The notes: generated by a model from the letters alone, not told the origin. 64,000 nt of DNA from JAAYYY01 sp964602995 (GCA_964602995.1 CAZRTM010000001.1:92353-156352); one strand, 5' to 3'; shown: positions 23,583-32,754, counted from the first letter of the stretch. A program made the numbers and translations.

Positions 23583-24844
23583 AATACGACTTGAGCCGCG
23601 AAGAAGCACAGCGCCTGGATGAGCAGGATACCCTTGCCCCATACCGGCGGCAGTTCATCCATGCAGAGCCAGATCTGATTTACCTGCTGGGCAACTCCCT
23701 CGGCCGCCTGCCGCAAGCCACGGCCCACCGGCTGAATGACGTTGTCAACGGTGAGTGGGGCCAGCGCCTGATTCGGGGCTGGATGGAGGGGTGGATGGAG
23801 CTACCCCACCGTGTAGGCGATAAGATAGGCAGCCTGCTCGGGGCGCGCCCAGGCGAGGTAATCGTCGCCGACTCCACGTCGGTCAATTTCTATAAGGCAG
23901 TGCTGGCAGCATTGCAGCTCACCCCGGGCCGCAGCAAAGTGGTCACGGACGACCTTAACTTTCCGTCGGACCTCTACATCCTGCAGGGAGCGGTACGCGC
24001 CAGCGGCGGCAACCACCAGTTGCACGTCGTCCCCTCCCCTGATGGCATTCATGGGCCACTGGCGGCGCTGGAAGAAGCGATTGACGAAGAGACAGCCCTG
24101 GTTGCTCTCAGCCACACCGTTTTCAAAAGCGCGTACGTCTACGATATGGCGGCCGTGAATCAGATAGCGCGCCGGGCAGGAACCCACGTGGTCTGGGACC
24201 TCAGCCATAGCGCCGGTGCGGTTGGCGTCGATCTAAACGCGGCCCAGGCGGAATTCGCCGCCGGCTGCACCTATAAATACCTCAACGGTGGGCCTGGCGC
24301 TCCCGCTTTTCTCTACGTGCGGCGCGACTTGCAGGAGTCAGTCCTGAACCCCATACCGGGCTGGATGGGGCAGCAGGAGCCGTTTGAGTTCGGGCTCGAA
24401 TATGAAGCTGCCGGCGGTCTGCGCCGCTTCCTGACGGGCACCCCGTCCATTCTTTCTCTGAGCGCCATCGAACCAGGCATAGATCTGCTCCTCGAAGCGG
24501 GAATGCAACAAGTCATAGAAAAATCGCGGCGTCAGACAGCCTATCTACAGCAGTTGTGCCAGGAATATCTGCAGCCGCTTGGCTTCAAGCTGCGCTCGCC
24601 GCTGCAACCGGACCGGCGCGGCTCGCACCTGGCGCTGGCGCACGAGGAAGGGTTGCGCATTTCTCTGGCATTGCAGGAGCGGGACGTCTTGCTTGACTTC
24701 CGCCGTCCCGACAACCTGCGCCTGAGCGTGGCCCCGCTCTATACTTCCTACAGCGCGCTGTACGATGCCGTGCAACAAATGCGCGCCGTCGTGGCCGAGA
24801 GGCTCTACGAAAAGTATGCTCACGAAGCTCCTGCTGTCACCTGA
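23579..24844 (+). CDS. kynU: Kynureninase
   Basis: A PLP enzyme that cleaves kynurenine to anthranilate and alanine. The 421-residue protein has YLLGNSLGRLPQATAHRL near the N-terminus, STSVNFYKAVLAAL, WDLSHSAGAVGVDLN with the PLP-pairing Asp, and GCTYKYLNGGPGAPAF with the Schiff-base Lys. The C-terminus has LDFRRPDNLRLSVAPLYTSY. It is translationally coupled to kynB. No tryptophan 2,3-dioxygenase gene (kynA) is in the window, so the first step must be encoded elsewhere or kynurenine is imported. Confidence 0.95.
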   Translation: MKYDLSREEAQRLDEQDTLAPYRRQFIHAEPDLIYLLGNSLGRLPQATAHRLNDVVNGEWGQRLIRGWMEGWMELPHRVGDKIGSLLGARPGEVIVADSTSVNFYKAVLAALQLTPGRSKVVTDDLNFPSDLYILQGAVRASGGNHQLHVVPSPDGIHGPLAALEEAIDEETALVALSHTVFKSAYVYDMAAVNQIARRAGTHVVWDLSHSAGAVGVDLNAAQAEFAAGCTYKYLNGGPGAPAFLYVRRDLQESVLNPIPGWMGQQEPFEFGLEYEAAGGLRRFLTGTPSILSLSAIEPGIDLLLEAGMQQVIEKSRRQTAYLQQLCQEYLQPLGFKLRSPLQPDRRGSHLALAHEEGLRISLALQERDVLLDFRRPDNLRLSVAPLYTSYSALYDAVQQMRAVVAERLYEKYAHEAPAVT

Positions 24845-25073
24845 GAGCGACCTGTGCCTATGCATACGTCTATCCGTCAAAAGTCGGAGAAAGTTCTACC
24901 CCTTTGGCCGATGCCCGGCCGGTGGCTTGCCTCTAATATTGCGCTGAGGCATACACCACTGCCGGGTGATTGGCCTGCCATTTTCCCAGCTTCAGTCTGA
25001 AGCGCTGACCATCACCAGAAGTTCACACTATCCGTTTAGGGACCGGCACCGCCGGGAGAGAGGTATCGTAGCA

Positions 25074-25865
25074 ATGACTGCAAGTGTAGAAAACACTTTT
25101 GTTCCTGAAGCTGGCCCACCCGGCCGCTGGCACTTCAACTGGGTACTCCCCGCCCTATTTCAGCCCCGCCGGACCTTCCAACGCATCGCCAGCATGGAAC
25201 GCGGGCTGGTGAGCACGCCGCTGCTCTTGTTGGCGCTGTTTGCTATCGCCTCGGCTCTGGTCCGCGGCACCATCAGAGAAGCAGCACTGGCCAGCGGGCA
25301 AATGGAGCTGCCGCCGGGCTGGGAATTTTATACGCCGGAAATGCAGGCGCAGTTCCAGCAGGCGATGACCGCCACGAGCGGTCCTGTCTTTGTCTACCTG
25401 CTGCCGGCCATTGTCGCCCTCCTGGGTGTGATCGTCTCCTGGGTTGTCGTGGGTTGGCTCCTCCACCTGTTACTGACCCTGATGGGTGGGCGCACATCAA
25501 GCCAGCAAACGCTCAACGTTGTAGCCTGGGCCAGCCTGCCCTTTATATTACGTGCAGGTGTTCGTATTGCAGCCATGTTAGCCTCGGGAGAAGTCGTAGC
25601 CCACCCCGGTCTATCCGGCTTTGTCAGCGGCGAGGCCGGTACGGCTGCCATTTTTTCTACGGCCCTGCTCTCCCAGGTCGATCTTTACCTGCTGTGGCAC
25701 ATCGTGCTGCTCATCGTCGGCGTGGGCGTGGGCAACAATCTTTCTCGCGGCAAAATCTGGATCGCCGTTCTCTTCACCGTCATCCTTGTTATGCTGGGGC
25801 GGACCGTCCCGGCGCTCATCGCAGCCCAATTCGGTGATCTGACCATCGTGCGGCCCTTCTTCTAA
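25074..25865 (+). CDS. Yip1 domain membrane protein
   Basis: A 263-residue protein with a cytoplasmic N-terminus and about five membrane segments, fitting the Yip1 superfamily (ALFQPRRTFQRIA at the start; GGRTSSQQTLNVVAWASLPF in the middle). The bacterial function is unknown. The start is set at ATG 25074, with GAGAGAGG about 10 bases before it; an upstream in-frame extension to 24966 has no support. It precedes an ABC ATPase, a CARDB protein and an FtsX-like permease, all on the same strand, and probably belongs to that transporter as an accessory membrane protein. The 229 bases before it hold no gene that I can see. Confidence 0.8.
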   Translation: MTASVENTFVPEAGPPGRWHFNWVLPALFQPRRTFQRIASMERGLVSTPLLLLALFAIASALVRGTIREAALASGQMELPPGWEFYTPEMQAQFQQAMTATSGPVFVYLLPAIVALLGVIVSWVVVGWLLHLLLTLMGGRTSSQQTLNVVAWASLPFILRAGVRIAAMLASGEVVAHPGLSGFVSGEAGTAAIFSTALLSQVDLYLLWHIVLLIVGVGVGNNLSRGKIWIAVLFTVILVMLGRTVPALIAAQFGDLTIVRPFF

Positions 25866-25911
25866 GAAGCTTCTATGAAGGAAGAAGCCACAGATTTGCG
25901 AAAGTAAGCTC

Positions 25912-26688
25912 ATGGTGATTGAGACATTGAATAAGGCCGTGGCCGACGGCCAGCCCAACGAAAGTAGCAGCTTCATCCGCAGCCGGAACCTGTACCGCAC
26001 GTTCAGGATGGGTAACGCAACCATCAACGCCGTCTGTGACGTTGACCTGGATGTGGAGCGCAACACCTTCTGGGCCATCATGGGTCCCTCAGGCTCCGGC
26101 AAAAGCACACTGCTCTATCTGCTCGGCGGGCTGGACCGCCCCACGTCGGGCACCATCGAGGTAGCCGGACAATCGCTGACCACGCTCGATGAGAACGCGC
26201 TTGCCGTCTACCGGCGCCGCATGGTGGGCTTCATCTTCCAATCGTTCAACCTCATCCCCAGCCTCAGCGCGCTAGAGAACGTGGCTTTTCCCATGCGCTT
26301 CGCACGGGTGTCGCGCCGCGAGCGCATCCGCCGGGCGCAAGAGTTGCTGGAACGAGTCGGACTGAGTGAACGCATACATCACAAACCCACGGAGCTTTCC
26401 GGCGGGCAGCAACAACGGGTGGCCGTCGCCCGCGCCCTGGTCAACGACCCACAGCTCATTCTCGCCGATGAACCGACGGGGAATCTCGATAGTAACAGCG
26501 GCCACAGCATTATGCAGTTGTTGGCCGAACTACACAGCGGAGGCCGCACCATTCTCGTCGTGACCCATGACCCGCGAATGTCTGCCTACGCCACACACAC
26601 CGCACACATGCTCGATGGTCGCATGGTAGCGGAAAGCGAATATCAGGCGGCGCTGGCTGCGCCGTTGGAGGAATCAGAATCAGGATGA
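25912..26688 (+). CDS. ABC transporter ATP-binding protein (MacB/LolD type)
   Basis: The 258-residue ATPase of a MacB/LolD-like system. Walker A is MGPSGSGKSTLLYLLGGLDR, the Q-loop lies in FIFQSFNLIPSLSALENVAF, the signature is LSGGQQQRVAVARAL, Walker B is LILADEPTGNLDS, and the switch His is in VVTHDPRMSAYA. The NLDS after Walker B is typical of the LolD/MacB/FtsE group, which couples with FtsX-fold permeases, consistent with the permease at 28653. The start of the CARDB gene overlaps its stop by 4 bases. Confidence 0.93.
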   Translation: MVIETLNKAVADGQPNESSSFIRSRNLYRTFRMGNATINAVCDVDLDVERNTFWAIMGPSGSGKSTLLYLLGGLDRPTSGTIEVAGQSLTTLDENALAVYRRRMVGFIFQSFNLIPSLSALENVAFPMRFARVSRRERIRRAQELLERVGLSERIHHKPTELSGGQQQRVAVARALVNDPQLILADEPTGNLDSNSGHSIMQLLAELHSGGRTILVVTHDPRMSAYATHTAHMLDGRMVAESEYQAALAAPLEESESG

Positions 26689-28604
26689 AACAGTCCTTAT
26701 CTCTTCACCGCATATCGTTATGGCTCCTGCCATTCCTACTCCTCGCTTTTCTGGTGCTCCCCGTAGCCGGGCAGGAACCGGCGGCAGCAAACCTGGCTCC
26801 TGAACAGCAGGGGACGGCCACAGCGACCGCCAGCCGGCCCGCGCCTACCAGCGTTGATTTCGGCCCCACAGCCGTACAACCCAATAATGTCTCCAACGGC
26901 GCCGATACGCAGCTCGTTGTCACCGGCGCCGGTTTCGCCGACGGTGCGGCGGTCATTCTCGACGGCTACGGCGCGCTGGACACAACATTCGTCAGCGCCA
27001 GCATGTTGCGCGCTCTGCTGCCAGCCAACGTACCGCCTGGCACCTATGACATACGCGTGGTCAATCCTGATGCCGCCTCGGCTGTGCTGCCCGGCGCTCT
27101 CACAATCACTGCTGTGGCCGGCCCTACCAATACGCCAGAACCAAGCGCCACGCCGCAGCCCACAGCCTTTTCGCGCCCGGTCATCATCGTGCAGTCCTAT
27201 GGCGCAAGCTCGGCGGAGATTACGCCGGGACAAAATCTGGACTTCGAAATTACGCTGGCCAACGCCGGCCAATCGGTTGCCAGCAACATCATTGCCACCT
27301 TCGTTTCCGGTGATTTCATACCCCGCGCCACCGGCGGCGTGCGCTCTGTGGGCACGCTGAGCCAGGGCCAGAGTTCCCGCTTCTGGCAACCGCTCTTCGC
27401 CACCGGCGACCTGAGCGGCCGGGCCACGGCTGTGCTGGAAGTGCACGTAGCCTACACCGACGTGGCCGGCACCAGCTACAACGAGACCTTCTCCCTGACC
27501 TTCCCCGTGGTGCGCCCCAGCAGTGGCGGCGGCCCCGCTGCCACCTCGACGCCAACGCCCACGCCGACCATCGCGCCGCGCTTGCGCCCGCAGCTATTGG
27601 TCGCCGCCTATGAAACGGATAAGGAGCAACTGGAACCGGGCGTGCGCTTCACGCTGCAACTGGAAGTGCGCAACCAGGGCAACGCCGACGCCGAACGCAT
27701 CACGCTGATTGTAGGCGGTGGCACAGACAGCGACGGTGTGCCGCCACCAGACGGCACCCCTGGTACAGGTCCATCCGTCCCTGGTGGTGTCTCCGGCGGA
27801 GGTGGTGAGTTCGGCAACTTCGCCCCGGTCGGCAGCTCCAACGTGCGCTATCTGGGCGGCCTGAGAGAAGGCGATACGCTGGAGGCCGAAGTGCAGCTCA
27901 TTGTAAACGCCAGCACCGAACCGGGAGCCTATCCCGTCATCGTCTCCTTCGTCTATAACGACGCCACGGGCACCAGCTTCGTCGATGAACAGGTCGTCAC
28001 CTTGCTGGTCTACTCCCGCCCGCAAGTCGAGATTAACTTCTACATGGAGCCGCCCCTCCTGTTCGCCGGACAACCCGGGCCTATTCCGCTGCAAATCATC
28101 AACATCGGCAAGGAGTCGACAATCTTCGGCAACCTGAGTGTGACCGGCGAAGGGGCTGAGTTTACAAACAACAATATCTTCGTCGGCGCTCTGGAGCCGG
28201 GTGGTTTCTTCCCGCTCGATGCCTCGGTGATTCCAGAACAGCCGGGCACGCTGGAGCTGATTGCGCAGGTAAGTTATACCGACGACTTCAACCAGCAACA
28301 GGTGATCTCGCGCACGCTGACGATGGAAGTAATGGAAGCAATGATTGAAGAACCGCCCATTGATCCGGGCATGGGCGGACCGGACGGTCCCGGCATGCCG
28401 CCAATGGAACCTGAGCCTGGCGGCGCTGAGAGCTGGCAACAGAAGGTATGGCGCTTTGTGCTGGGATTGATTGGCCTGAGTAGCGGACCGGCGCAACCTG
28501 ATGTGATTGACCCTGGCTTTCCGCAGCCCGGGGGCGAGCCGCCACTGGATGAGCCTGGTCCCGTCATTCCGGGGGGACCGGGAGGACCAGCCGGTATTGG
28601 TTAG
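26685..28604 (+). CDS. Exported IPT/TIG and CARDB-domain protein
   Basis: A 639-residue protein with an N-terminal signal peptide (SLWLLPFLLLAFLVLPVAG). An IPT/TIG immunoglobulin-like domain follows (VQPNNVSNGADTQLVVTGAG, about residues 63-145), then at least three CARDB-type adhesion repeats (for example SYGASSAEITPGQNLDFEIT, and later EQLEPGVRFTLQLEVRNQGN), linked by Thr/Pro stretches. The C-terminus is rich in Pro and Gly with a short hydrophobic segment. It lies between ATPase and permease and probably acts as the extracytoplasmic partner of the transporter. Its ligand cannot be told from sequence. Confidence 0.82.
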   Translation: MKQSLSLHRISLWLLPFLLLAFLVLPVAGQEPAAANLAPEQQGTATATASRPAPTSVDFGPTAVQPNNVSNGADTQLVVTGAGFADGAAVILDGYGALDTTFVSASMLRALLPANVPPGTYDIRVVNPDAASAVLPGALTITAVAGPTNTPEPSATPQPTAFSRPVIIVQSYGASSAEITPGQNLDFEITLANAGQSVASNIIATFVSGDFIPRATGGVRSVGTLSQGQSSRFWQPLFATGDLSGRATAVLEVHVAYTDVAGTSYNETFSLTFPVVRPSSGGGPAATSTPTPTPTIAPRLRPQLLVAAYETDKEQLEPGVRFTLQLEVRNQGNADAERITLIVGGGTDSDGVPPPDGTPGTGPSVPGGVSGGGGEFGNFAPVGSSNVRYLGGLREGDTLEAEVQLIVNASTEPGAYPVIVSFVYNDATGTSFVDEQVVTLLVYSRPQVEINFYMEPPLLFAGQPGPIPLQIINIGKESTIFGNLSVTGEGAEFTNNNIFVGALEPGGFFPLDASVIPEQPGTLELIAQVSYTDDFNQQQVISRTLTMEVMEAMIEEPPIDPGMGGPDGPGMPPMEPEPGGAESWQQKVWRFVLGLIGLSSGPAQPDVIDPGFPQPGGEPPLDEPGPVIPGGPGGPAGIG

Positions 28605-28652
28605 CCATTCCGCCAAGCAACATCGGCCTGAGATAGGACACAGGATAGAAAG

Positions 28653-29951
28653 ATGAGTATCAGCGATCTGGTTAGCCTCATTCTGGACAACCTGGCCCGG
28701 CGCAAGGGGCGTGTAGCCCTGACTGCCATTGGCGTTGTCATCGGCACCGCCGCCGTGGTCATCCTGGTCTCTCTGGGTGTGGGCCTGCAAATGGACGCGC
28801 GCCAGCGGCTGGGGAACATCGGCGATCTGACCACCATCCAGGTCTGGCCCGGTTTCGATATGCCGGGCCCGGGCGGTGGCGGAGAACCAACACAGTCGCT
28901 GCTTACGGATCAGACGGTGGCAGATCTCAGCGCTCTACCCGGCGCCCGTACAGTCATCCCTATAGATGGGCTACGCAGTTGGGCCATCCTCTCCGTGGGA
29001 CAGCTAGAAGGCGGCGGCAACATGCTCGGCGTGGCCCCGGATGCCCTGACGGAGCTAGGTTACCGCCCTGCTCAGGGGTCAACACAACTGGAGCGGGGAA
29101 CAATGGTCGTCGGCGCCACGATTCCACAGAACTTCTATAATCCCCGCCCACGCCCGGGCCAGGAACCACCACCGCCCCCCGACCTGCTCGACAAGCAGGT
29201 GATGGTGACCCTGGTCAAATATGCCGAAGACGGCGTCGAAATCCGCAAGAAAGTACGGATGCGAGTGGTCGGTGTCCTCGAAGAGGTGCATAACGAGCCG
29301 GATTGGTCGATTTACATCTCCATGGATGAGATGGAAGCCTATAACACCTGGATCATGGGCAAACGCATCGACCGCGACCAGGAAGGTTACCTCTCCATTC
29401 TGGTCAAGGCGGCTGACGTCGGCGATGTAGTGGGTCTGGCGGAGCAAATCAAAGAGATGGGTTACAATGCCTACACGCCACAAGAGGCGGTAGAAGGGGT
29501 CAACAGCTTCTTCTCGGTGCTACAGGTCATTTTCGGCGGCGTCGGGGCCATTGCCCTGCTGGTAGCCGCCATCGGCATTGCCAACACGATGGCCATGGCC
29601 ATTCTGGAGCGCACACGGGAGATTGGCCTGATGAAAGCAGTGGGCGCCACCAACCGCCACGTGCTCAGTGTTTTTCTGGGCGAAGCAGCCGGCATCGGCT
29701 TTCTGGGCGGGCTGGGTGGTGTGACCATCGGCTGGCTGCTGGGTCAGGTGCTCAACGTGCTGGCCCTGGCCTACCTGGCAGGGCAATCTGTGCAAACAGG
29801 AGCGCCGCCGCCCACGGTCGCCGTCTACACGCCCTTGTGGCTGCCCATCTTTGCCCTCATCTTTGCCACCATCATCGGCTTCCTCTCCGGCCTCTACCCG
29901 GCCCTCAGCGCGGCCACGCTGGCCCCGGTGACGGCTCTGAAGTACGAGTAG
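28653..29951 (+). CDS. FtsX-like/MacB-type ABC transporter permease
   Basis: A 432-residue MacB-fold permease: an N-terminal membrane helix preceded by ILDNLARRKGRVALTAIGVV, a large extracytoplasmic MacB_PCD domain (residues 50-275) and three C-terminal membrane helices of the FtsX domain (AIGIANTMAMAILERTREIG, LMKAVGATNRHVLSVFLGEA). Such permeases act by mechanotransmission and do not channel substrate. It is the fourth gene of the Yip1-ATPase-CARDB-permease group. It ends 15 bp before a convergent acetyltransferase gene. Confidence 0.92.
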   Translation: MSISDLVSLILDNLARRKGRVALTAIGVVIGTAAVVILVSLGVGLQMDARQRLGNIGDLTTIQVWPGFDMPGPGGGGEPTQSLLTDQTVADLSALPGARTVIPIDGLRSWAILSVGQLEGGGNMLGVAPDALTELGYRPAQGSTQLERGTMVVGATIPQNFYNPRPRPGQEPPPPPDLLDKQVMVTLVKYAEDGVEIRKKVRMRVVGVLEEVHNEPDWSIYISMDEMEAYNTWIMGKRIDRDQEGYLSILVKAADVGDVVGLAEQIKEMGYNAYTPQEAVEGVNSFFSVLQVIFGGVGAIALLVAAIGIANTMAMAILERTREIGLMKAVGATNRHVLSVFLGEAAGIGFLGGLGGVTIGWLLGQVLNVLALAYLAGQSVQTGAPPPTVAVYTPLWLPIFALIFATIIGFLSGLYPALSAATLAPVTALKYE

Positions 29952-29966
29952 GCTTGAGGAATAGGC

Positions 29967-30566
29967 CTAAGGCAGGATCTCATAGCGCATGATCATGCGG
30001 CTCTCTGAGGGCCGCGCCACCTCGACAAAGCCGGCGCGCTGAAACATTGAGGGCACACCCATGAAGCTGGACACCGGCGGTAGTTTACCTGTACGAGGCA
30101 CCGTTGGATAAGCCTCGACCACACGCGCCTCTTGCTCTGCCGCGTAGGTCACAGCGCCACGAATCAATCCAAGAGCCAGATTACTCCCCCGGTATTCGCG
30201 CCCTACAAAGAGACAGACCAGCGACCAGACTGGCACGTCGTCTAGCGGCTTCAGCACACGCGAGCGGTTGAGCGAGGCAAAGTGGGAGCGTGGGGCGATG
30301 GAACACCAGCCTGCCACGTGGCCGCCAACATAGGCCAGCACGCCCGGTACTTCACCGCTTTCCACAATAGAGCGCATGGCGCGCCGGTTCTCCTCGCCCT
30401 GCTGCATCTCGAATTCGACGCGGGTCACCCGCCACCACATGCACCAACAACCGGCATAGGCGCCCTTCGGCCCAAAGAGCTGTTCAAAATCAGCCCAGCG
30501 CTCCGTGGTTAGGGGCCAGATCTGCATCGCAGCTTGCGATAACGCCTCAGACTCCTCCAACGGCAT
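29967..30566 (-). CDS. GNAT family N-acetyltransferase
   Basis: A protein of about 199 residues. It carries GAYAGCWCMWWRVTRVEF, the cysteine/tryptophan-rich N-terminal signature of a widespread GNAT subgroup, then VPVWSLVCLFVGREYRGSNL, where the acetyl-CoA pyrophosphate loop (R/Q-xxGxG/A) is represented by REYRGSNLAL. MFQRAGFVEVARPSESRMIM ends it. The substrate is not known. ATG 30566 has GAGGG upstream; GTG 30590 would extend it by 8 residues and overlap the stop codon of the Rid gene by one base. It is downstream of that gene on the same strand. Confidence 0.82.
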   Translation of the reverse strand: MPLEESEALSQAAMQIWPLTTERWADFEQLFGPKGAYAGCWCMWWRVTRVEFEMQQGEENRRAMRSIVESGEVPGVLAYVGGHVAGWCSIAPRSHFASLNRSRVLKPLDDVPVWSLVCLFVGREYRGSNLALGLIRGAVTYAAEQEARVVEAYPTVPRTGKLPPVSSFMGVPSMFQRAGFVEVARPSESRMIMRYEILP

Positions 30567-30589
30567 TTCAACCCTCTTACCACACGTCA

Positions 30590-30997
30590 CTAAGACTCGA
30601 TTACGGCAATCGCTTCAATCTCCACCAGGAAAGCCTCATTAGCCAGCGATTCCACCCCAATCCAGGTCGTCGCCGGTGGGCGCTCTTTGGGGAAGAACGC
30701 TTGCAGCCCTTCGCGAATCGCTGCGCTGCCCGTCAACTGCTCTTTGACGATGTAAATACGCATGGAGACCACGTCCTCCAGCGAGCCGCCGGCCGCCTGC
30801 ACGGCCCGTTCCACATTGCTCAACGCCTGCCACGTCTGGGCCTTGAGGTCGCCAGGCCCCACGATCTGCTGCTTTGCATCCCACGCCACCTGTCCCGACA
30901 TGAACACCAGTTTCCCCGGTGCGCTGGTCACCACTTGGGAGAAGCCATACTTCAGGCTGGGAAAGAGTGTGTCGGGATTAAGATACTGTTTCGGCAT
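30590..30997 (-). CDS. Rid family protein (atypical)
   Basis: A 135-residue Rid/YjgF-fold protein: VVTSAPGKLVFMSGQVAWDA, then QTWQALSNVERAVQAAGGSL, and the C-terminal NEAFLVEIEAIAVIES. In RidA a conserved Arg (PARSCVEV in E. coli) is needed to deaminate enamine/imine intermediates; the matching position here reads PPATTWIGV, with Thr in its place. It is therefore likely to be one of the non-archetypal Rid groups. ATG 30997 is preceded by GGAGGTG; the frame could open at a GTG six bases upstream. It is divergent from the metallo-hydrolase gene. Confidence 0.88.
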   Translation of the reverse strand: MPKQYLNPDTLFPSLKYGFSQVVTSAPGKLVFMSGQVAWDAKQQIVGPGDLKAQTWQALSNVERAVQAAGGSLEDVVSMRIYIVKEQLTGSAAIREGLQAFFPKERPPATTWIGVESLANEAFLVEIEAIAVIES

Positions 30998-31035
30998 TTT
31001 CACCTCCGGCTGCTGTTGTGTTACTATCCCACCTT

Positions 31036-32037
31036 ATGAGCGAACTGATCAGAGAAAAGACGGCAGGGGGACGCTGCATCTACGGCTTTCAAGTTGAAGC
31101 ATTTCCCACGCTGGTGGCCAATATCTACGTCATCGACGATGGGTCCGAACTCACGCTGATCGACTGCGGCTCGGGCCTGGAAGCGTCTAACCAGGGCATT
31201 CTAGCCGGTTTTGAGGCGTTACGCGAGCAATATGACGTCTCCTTCAACCTGAGCGATATAAAGCGCATTATCGTCACCCACGCCCACATCGACCATTTTG
31301 GCGGACTTCCTTTTGTGCGCCAGCACACCGCTGCCCCGCTCGGCGTGCACATCCTGGATCGTCGTGTGTTGTCTAATTACGAAGAACGGGTGATAGTCGC
31401 TTCACAACGCCTGGACACCTTCCTCGAACGCGCAGGCGTGGACCAGATGCACCGCCAACAGCTCATGGGCATGTACCTCTTCGCCAAGGACGTCTACCAC
31501 TCTACGCCGGTACAATTCCTGTTGGATGAAGCCGAACCGGTCGCGGAGATGGCCGTTTACCACGTTCCTGGCCATTGTCCGGGTCAGGTCTGCCTGGGCG
31601 TAGACGACGTACTGCTCACCGCCGACCACATTCTGGCCAGCACCACGCCCCACCAGGCGCCAGAATCGATCACACTCAACATGGGTCTGGGCCACTACCT
31701 GCACTCACTGGACAAAATCGCCGCCCTTGACGACGTGCGCCTGGCGCTGGGCGGGCACGAAGAGCCAATCACCAACCTCCGCCAACGCATCTGTGAAATC
31801 CGGCAATTCCACGAGCAACGGCTGCAGCGAATCCTGGAAATCTGCTCCCAACCTGCTTCCATCGTCGACATCAGCCGCACCCTCTTCGGCAAAGTGCACA
31901 GCTACCACGTCCTCCTGGCCCTAGAAGAGACCGGCGCTCACGTCGAATACCTCTACCAACGCGGCGAGCTTCTGGTAGCCAACCTGCAAGAAATCGAACA
32001 GGAGCGTAATCCGGTATTAAAGTATGTTAGAAGCTAG
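31036..32037 (+). CDS. Metallo-beta-lactamase fold hydrolase
   Basis: A 333-residue MBL-fold protein with the metal site THAHIDHFGGLPFV (HxHxDH, about residues 88-101), the third ligand in VPGHCPGQVCLG, Asp in VLLTADHILAST, and a late His in LGGHEEPI. After the MBL domain, about 85 residues form a winged-helix-like C-terminal domain (GKVHSYHVLLALEETGAHVE), as in the LACTB2-like subgroup. The exact substrate (thioester, RNA or other) is unknown. ATG 31036 is chosen; an in-frame GTG at 31018 has no better ribosome site. Confidence 0.87.
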   Translation: MSELIREKTAGGRCIYGFQVEAFPTLVANIYVIDDGSELTLIDCGSGLEASNQGILAGFEALREQYDVSFNLSDIKRIIVTHAHIDHFGGLPFVRQHTAAPLGVHILDRRVLSNYEERVIVASQRLDTFLERAGVDQMHRQQLMGMYLFAKDVYHSTPVQFLLDEAEPVAEMAVYHVPGHCPGQVCLGVDDVLLTADHILASTTPHQAPESITLNMGLGHYLHSLDKIAALDDVRLALGGHEEPITNLRQRICEIRQFHEQRLQRILEICSQPASIVDISRTLFGKVHSYHVLLALEETGAHVEYLYQRGELLVANLQEIEQERNPVLKYVRS

Positions 32038-32059
32038 TGGGATCTGACGGGGCTGTTAT

Positions 32060-32611
32060 TCAATCCTGGAACAATTCCTGCAGCGGGAACTCGAAACCGG
32101 GCAACACATCCTCAATTCGAAGCACATCCTCGCTCGTTAGCTCATCAAGATCAGTTGATGAGCGGTAAACCGCGACAATCTGTGCCTCTGTTTCAACAAC
32201 CAGCACGACATTGACACCAATGGCAAAATACTCACGCAATTTGGCGCGTACATCGCTCCACCGGTCGTTAGGAGAAAGCACCTCGACAATCAGCTCAGGC
32301 GCGACATCCAGGAAACTTCCTTTCGTTGCTCGAGCATAGCGCTCATGCGAAATAAATAGCACATCTGCTGCACGAACGGTATCAGGATTGCGCCGGGTAT
32401 AGATACCGACTTCCCCCACCATCACCTGGCCCAAATCCCTTTCCTCCACAAAATCCCCAATACGCCGCGCCAGGAGGTACTCATATCGACCATGTTCAGG
32501 CTTAGTCGGGCTCATCTCGACGATTCTTCCTTCAACCAGCTCACAGCGCCCCACATCCGCCATTTCATATAATTCCTCGCCGGTAATCCATTCAGCCGCA
32601 ACCGTCGTCAT
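32060..32611 (-). CDS. Uma2 family endonuclease-fold protein
   Basis: A 183-residue Uma2/DUF820 protein. The PD-(D/E)xK-like core is visible as LVEGRIVEMSP, AADVLFISHERYA and APELIVEVLSPNDRWSD, the last carrying the E-V-L-S-P motif of the family. Members are common in filamentous bacteria such as cyanobacteria and Chloroflexota, often in many copies; their role is not known. ATG 32611 has AAGGAG 6 bases upstream; the frame opens at a TTG 15 bases earlier. It is convergent with the MBL-fold gene, 22 bp away. Confidence 0.87.
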   Translation of the reverse strand: MTTVAAEWITGEELYEMADVGRCELVEGRIVEMSPTKPEHGRYEYLLARRIGDFVEERDLGQVMVGEVGIYTRRNPDTVRAADVLFISHERYARATKGSFLDVAPELIVEVLSPNDRWSDVRAKLREYFAIGVNVVLVVETEAQIVAVYRSSTDLDELTSEDVLRIEDVLPGFEFPLQELFQD

Positions 32612-32693
32612 ACCAGACTCCTTCAATCGTCGTCTGCCACCAAACCTATTCTAGCGCCTCTCTTTCAATAGCGCACTATACCGTACCTCTAAC

Positions 32694-32732
32694 CCAATCT
32701 CCAATCTCCAGTCTCCATTCTCCAATCTCTCC
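32694..32732. repeat. GGAGATT-type tandem repeat
   Basis: Five to six copies of AATCTCC (reverse complement of GGAGATT), with AGTCTCC and ATTCTCC variants, in the gap between the Uma2 gene and the metH 3' end. It is the same family as at 1455-1488, in opposite orientation. Confidence 0.8.
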
Positions 32733-32754
32733 GCGCCCCTCCGTGTCACGTCCC

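Noticed and set aside
24845..25073. Upstream extension of the Yip1 gene to 24966
   Set aside because: The ribosome site GAGAGAGG is before ATG 25074, and the extension has no hydrophobic or conserved character.
30000..32700. Defence island around the Uma2, MBL-fold and GNAT genes
   Set aside because: No helicase, methylase, toxin-antitoxin pair or other defence gene is close; these are common scattered genes.
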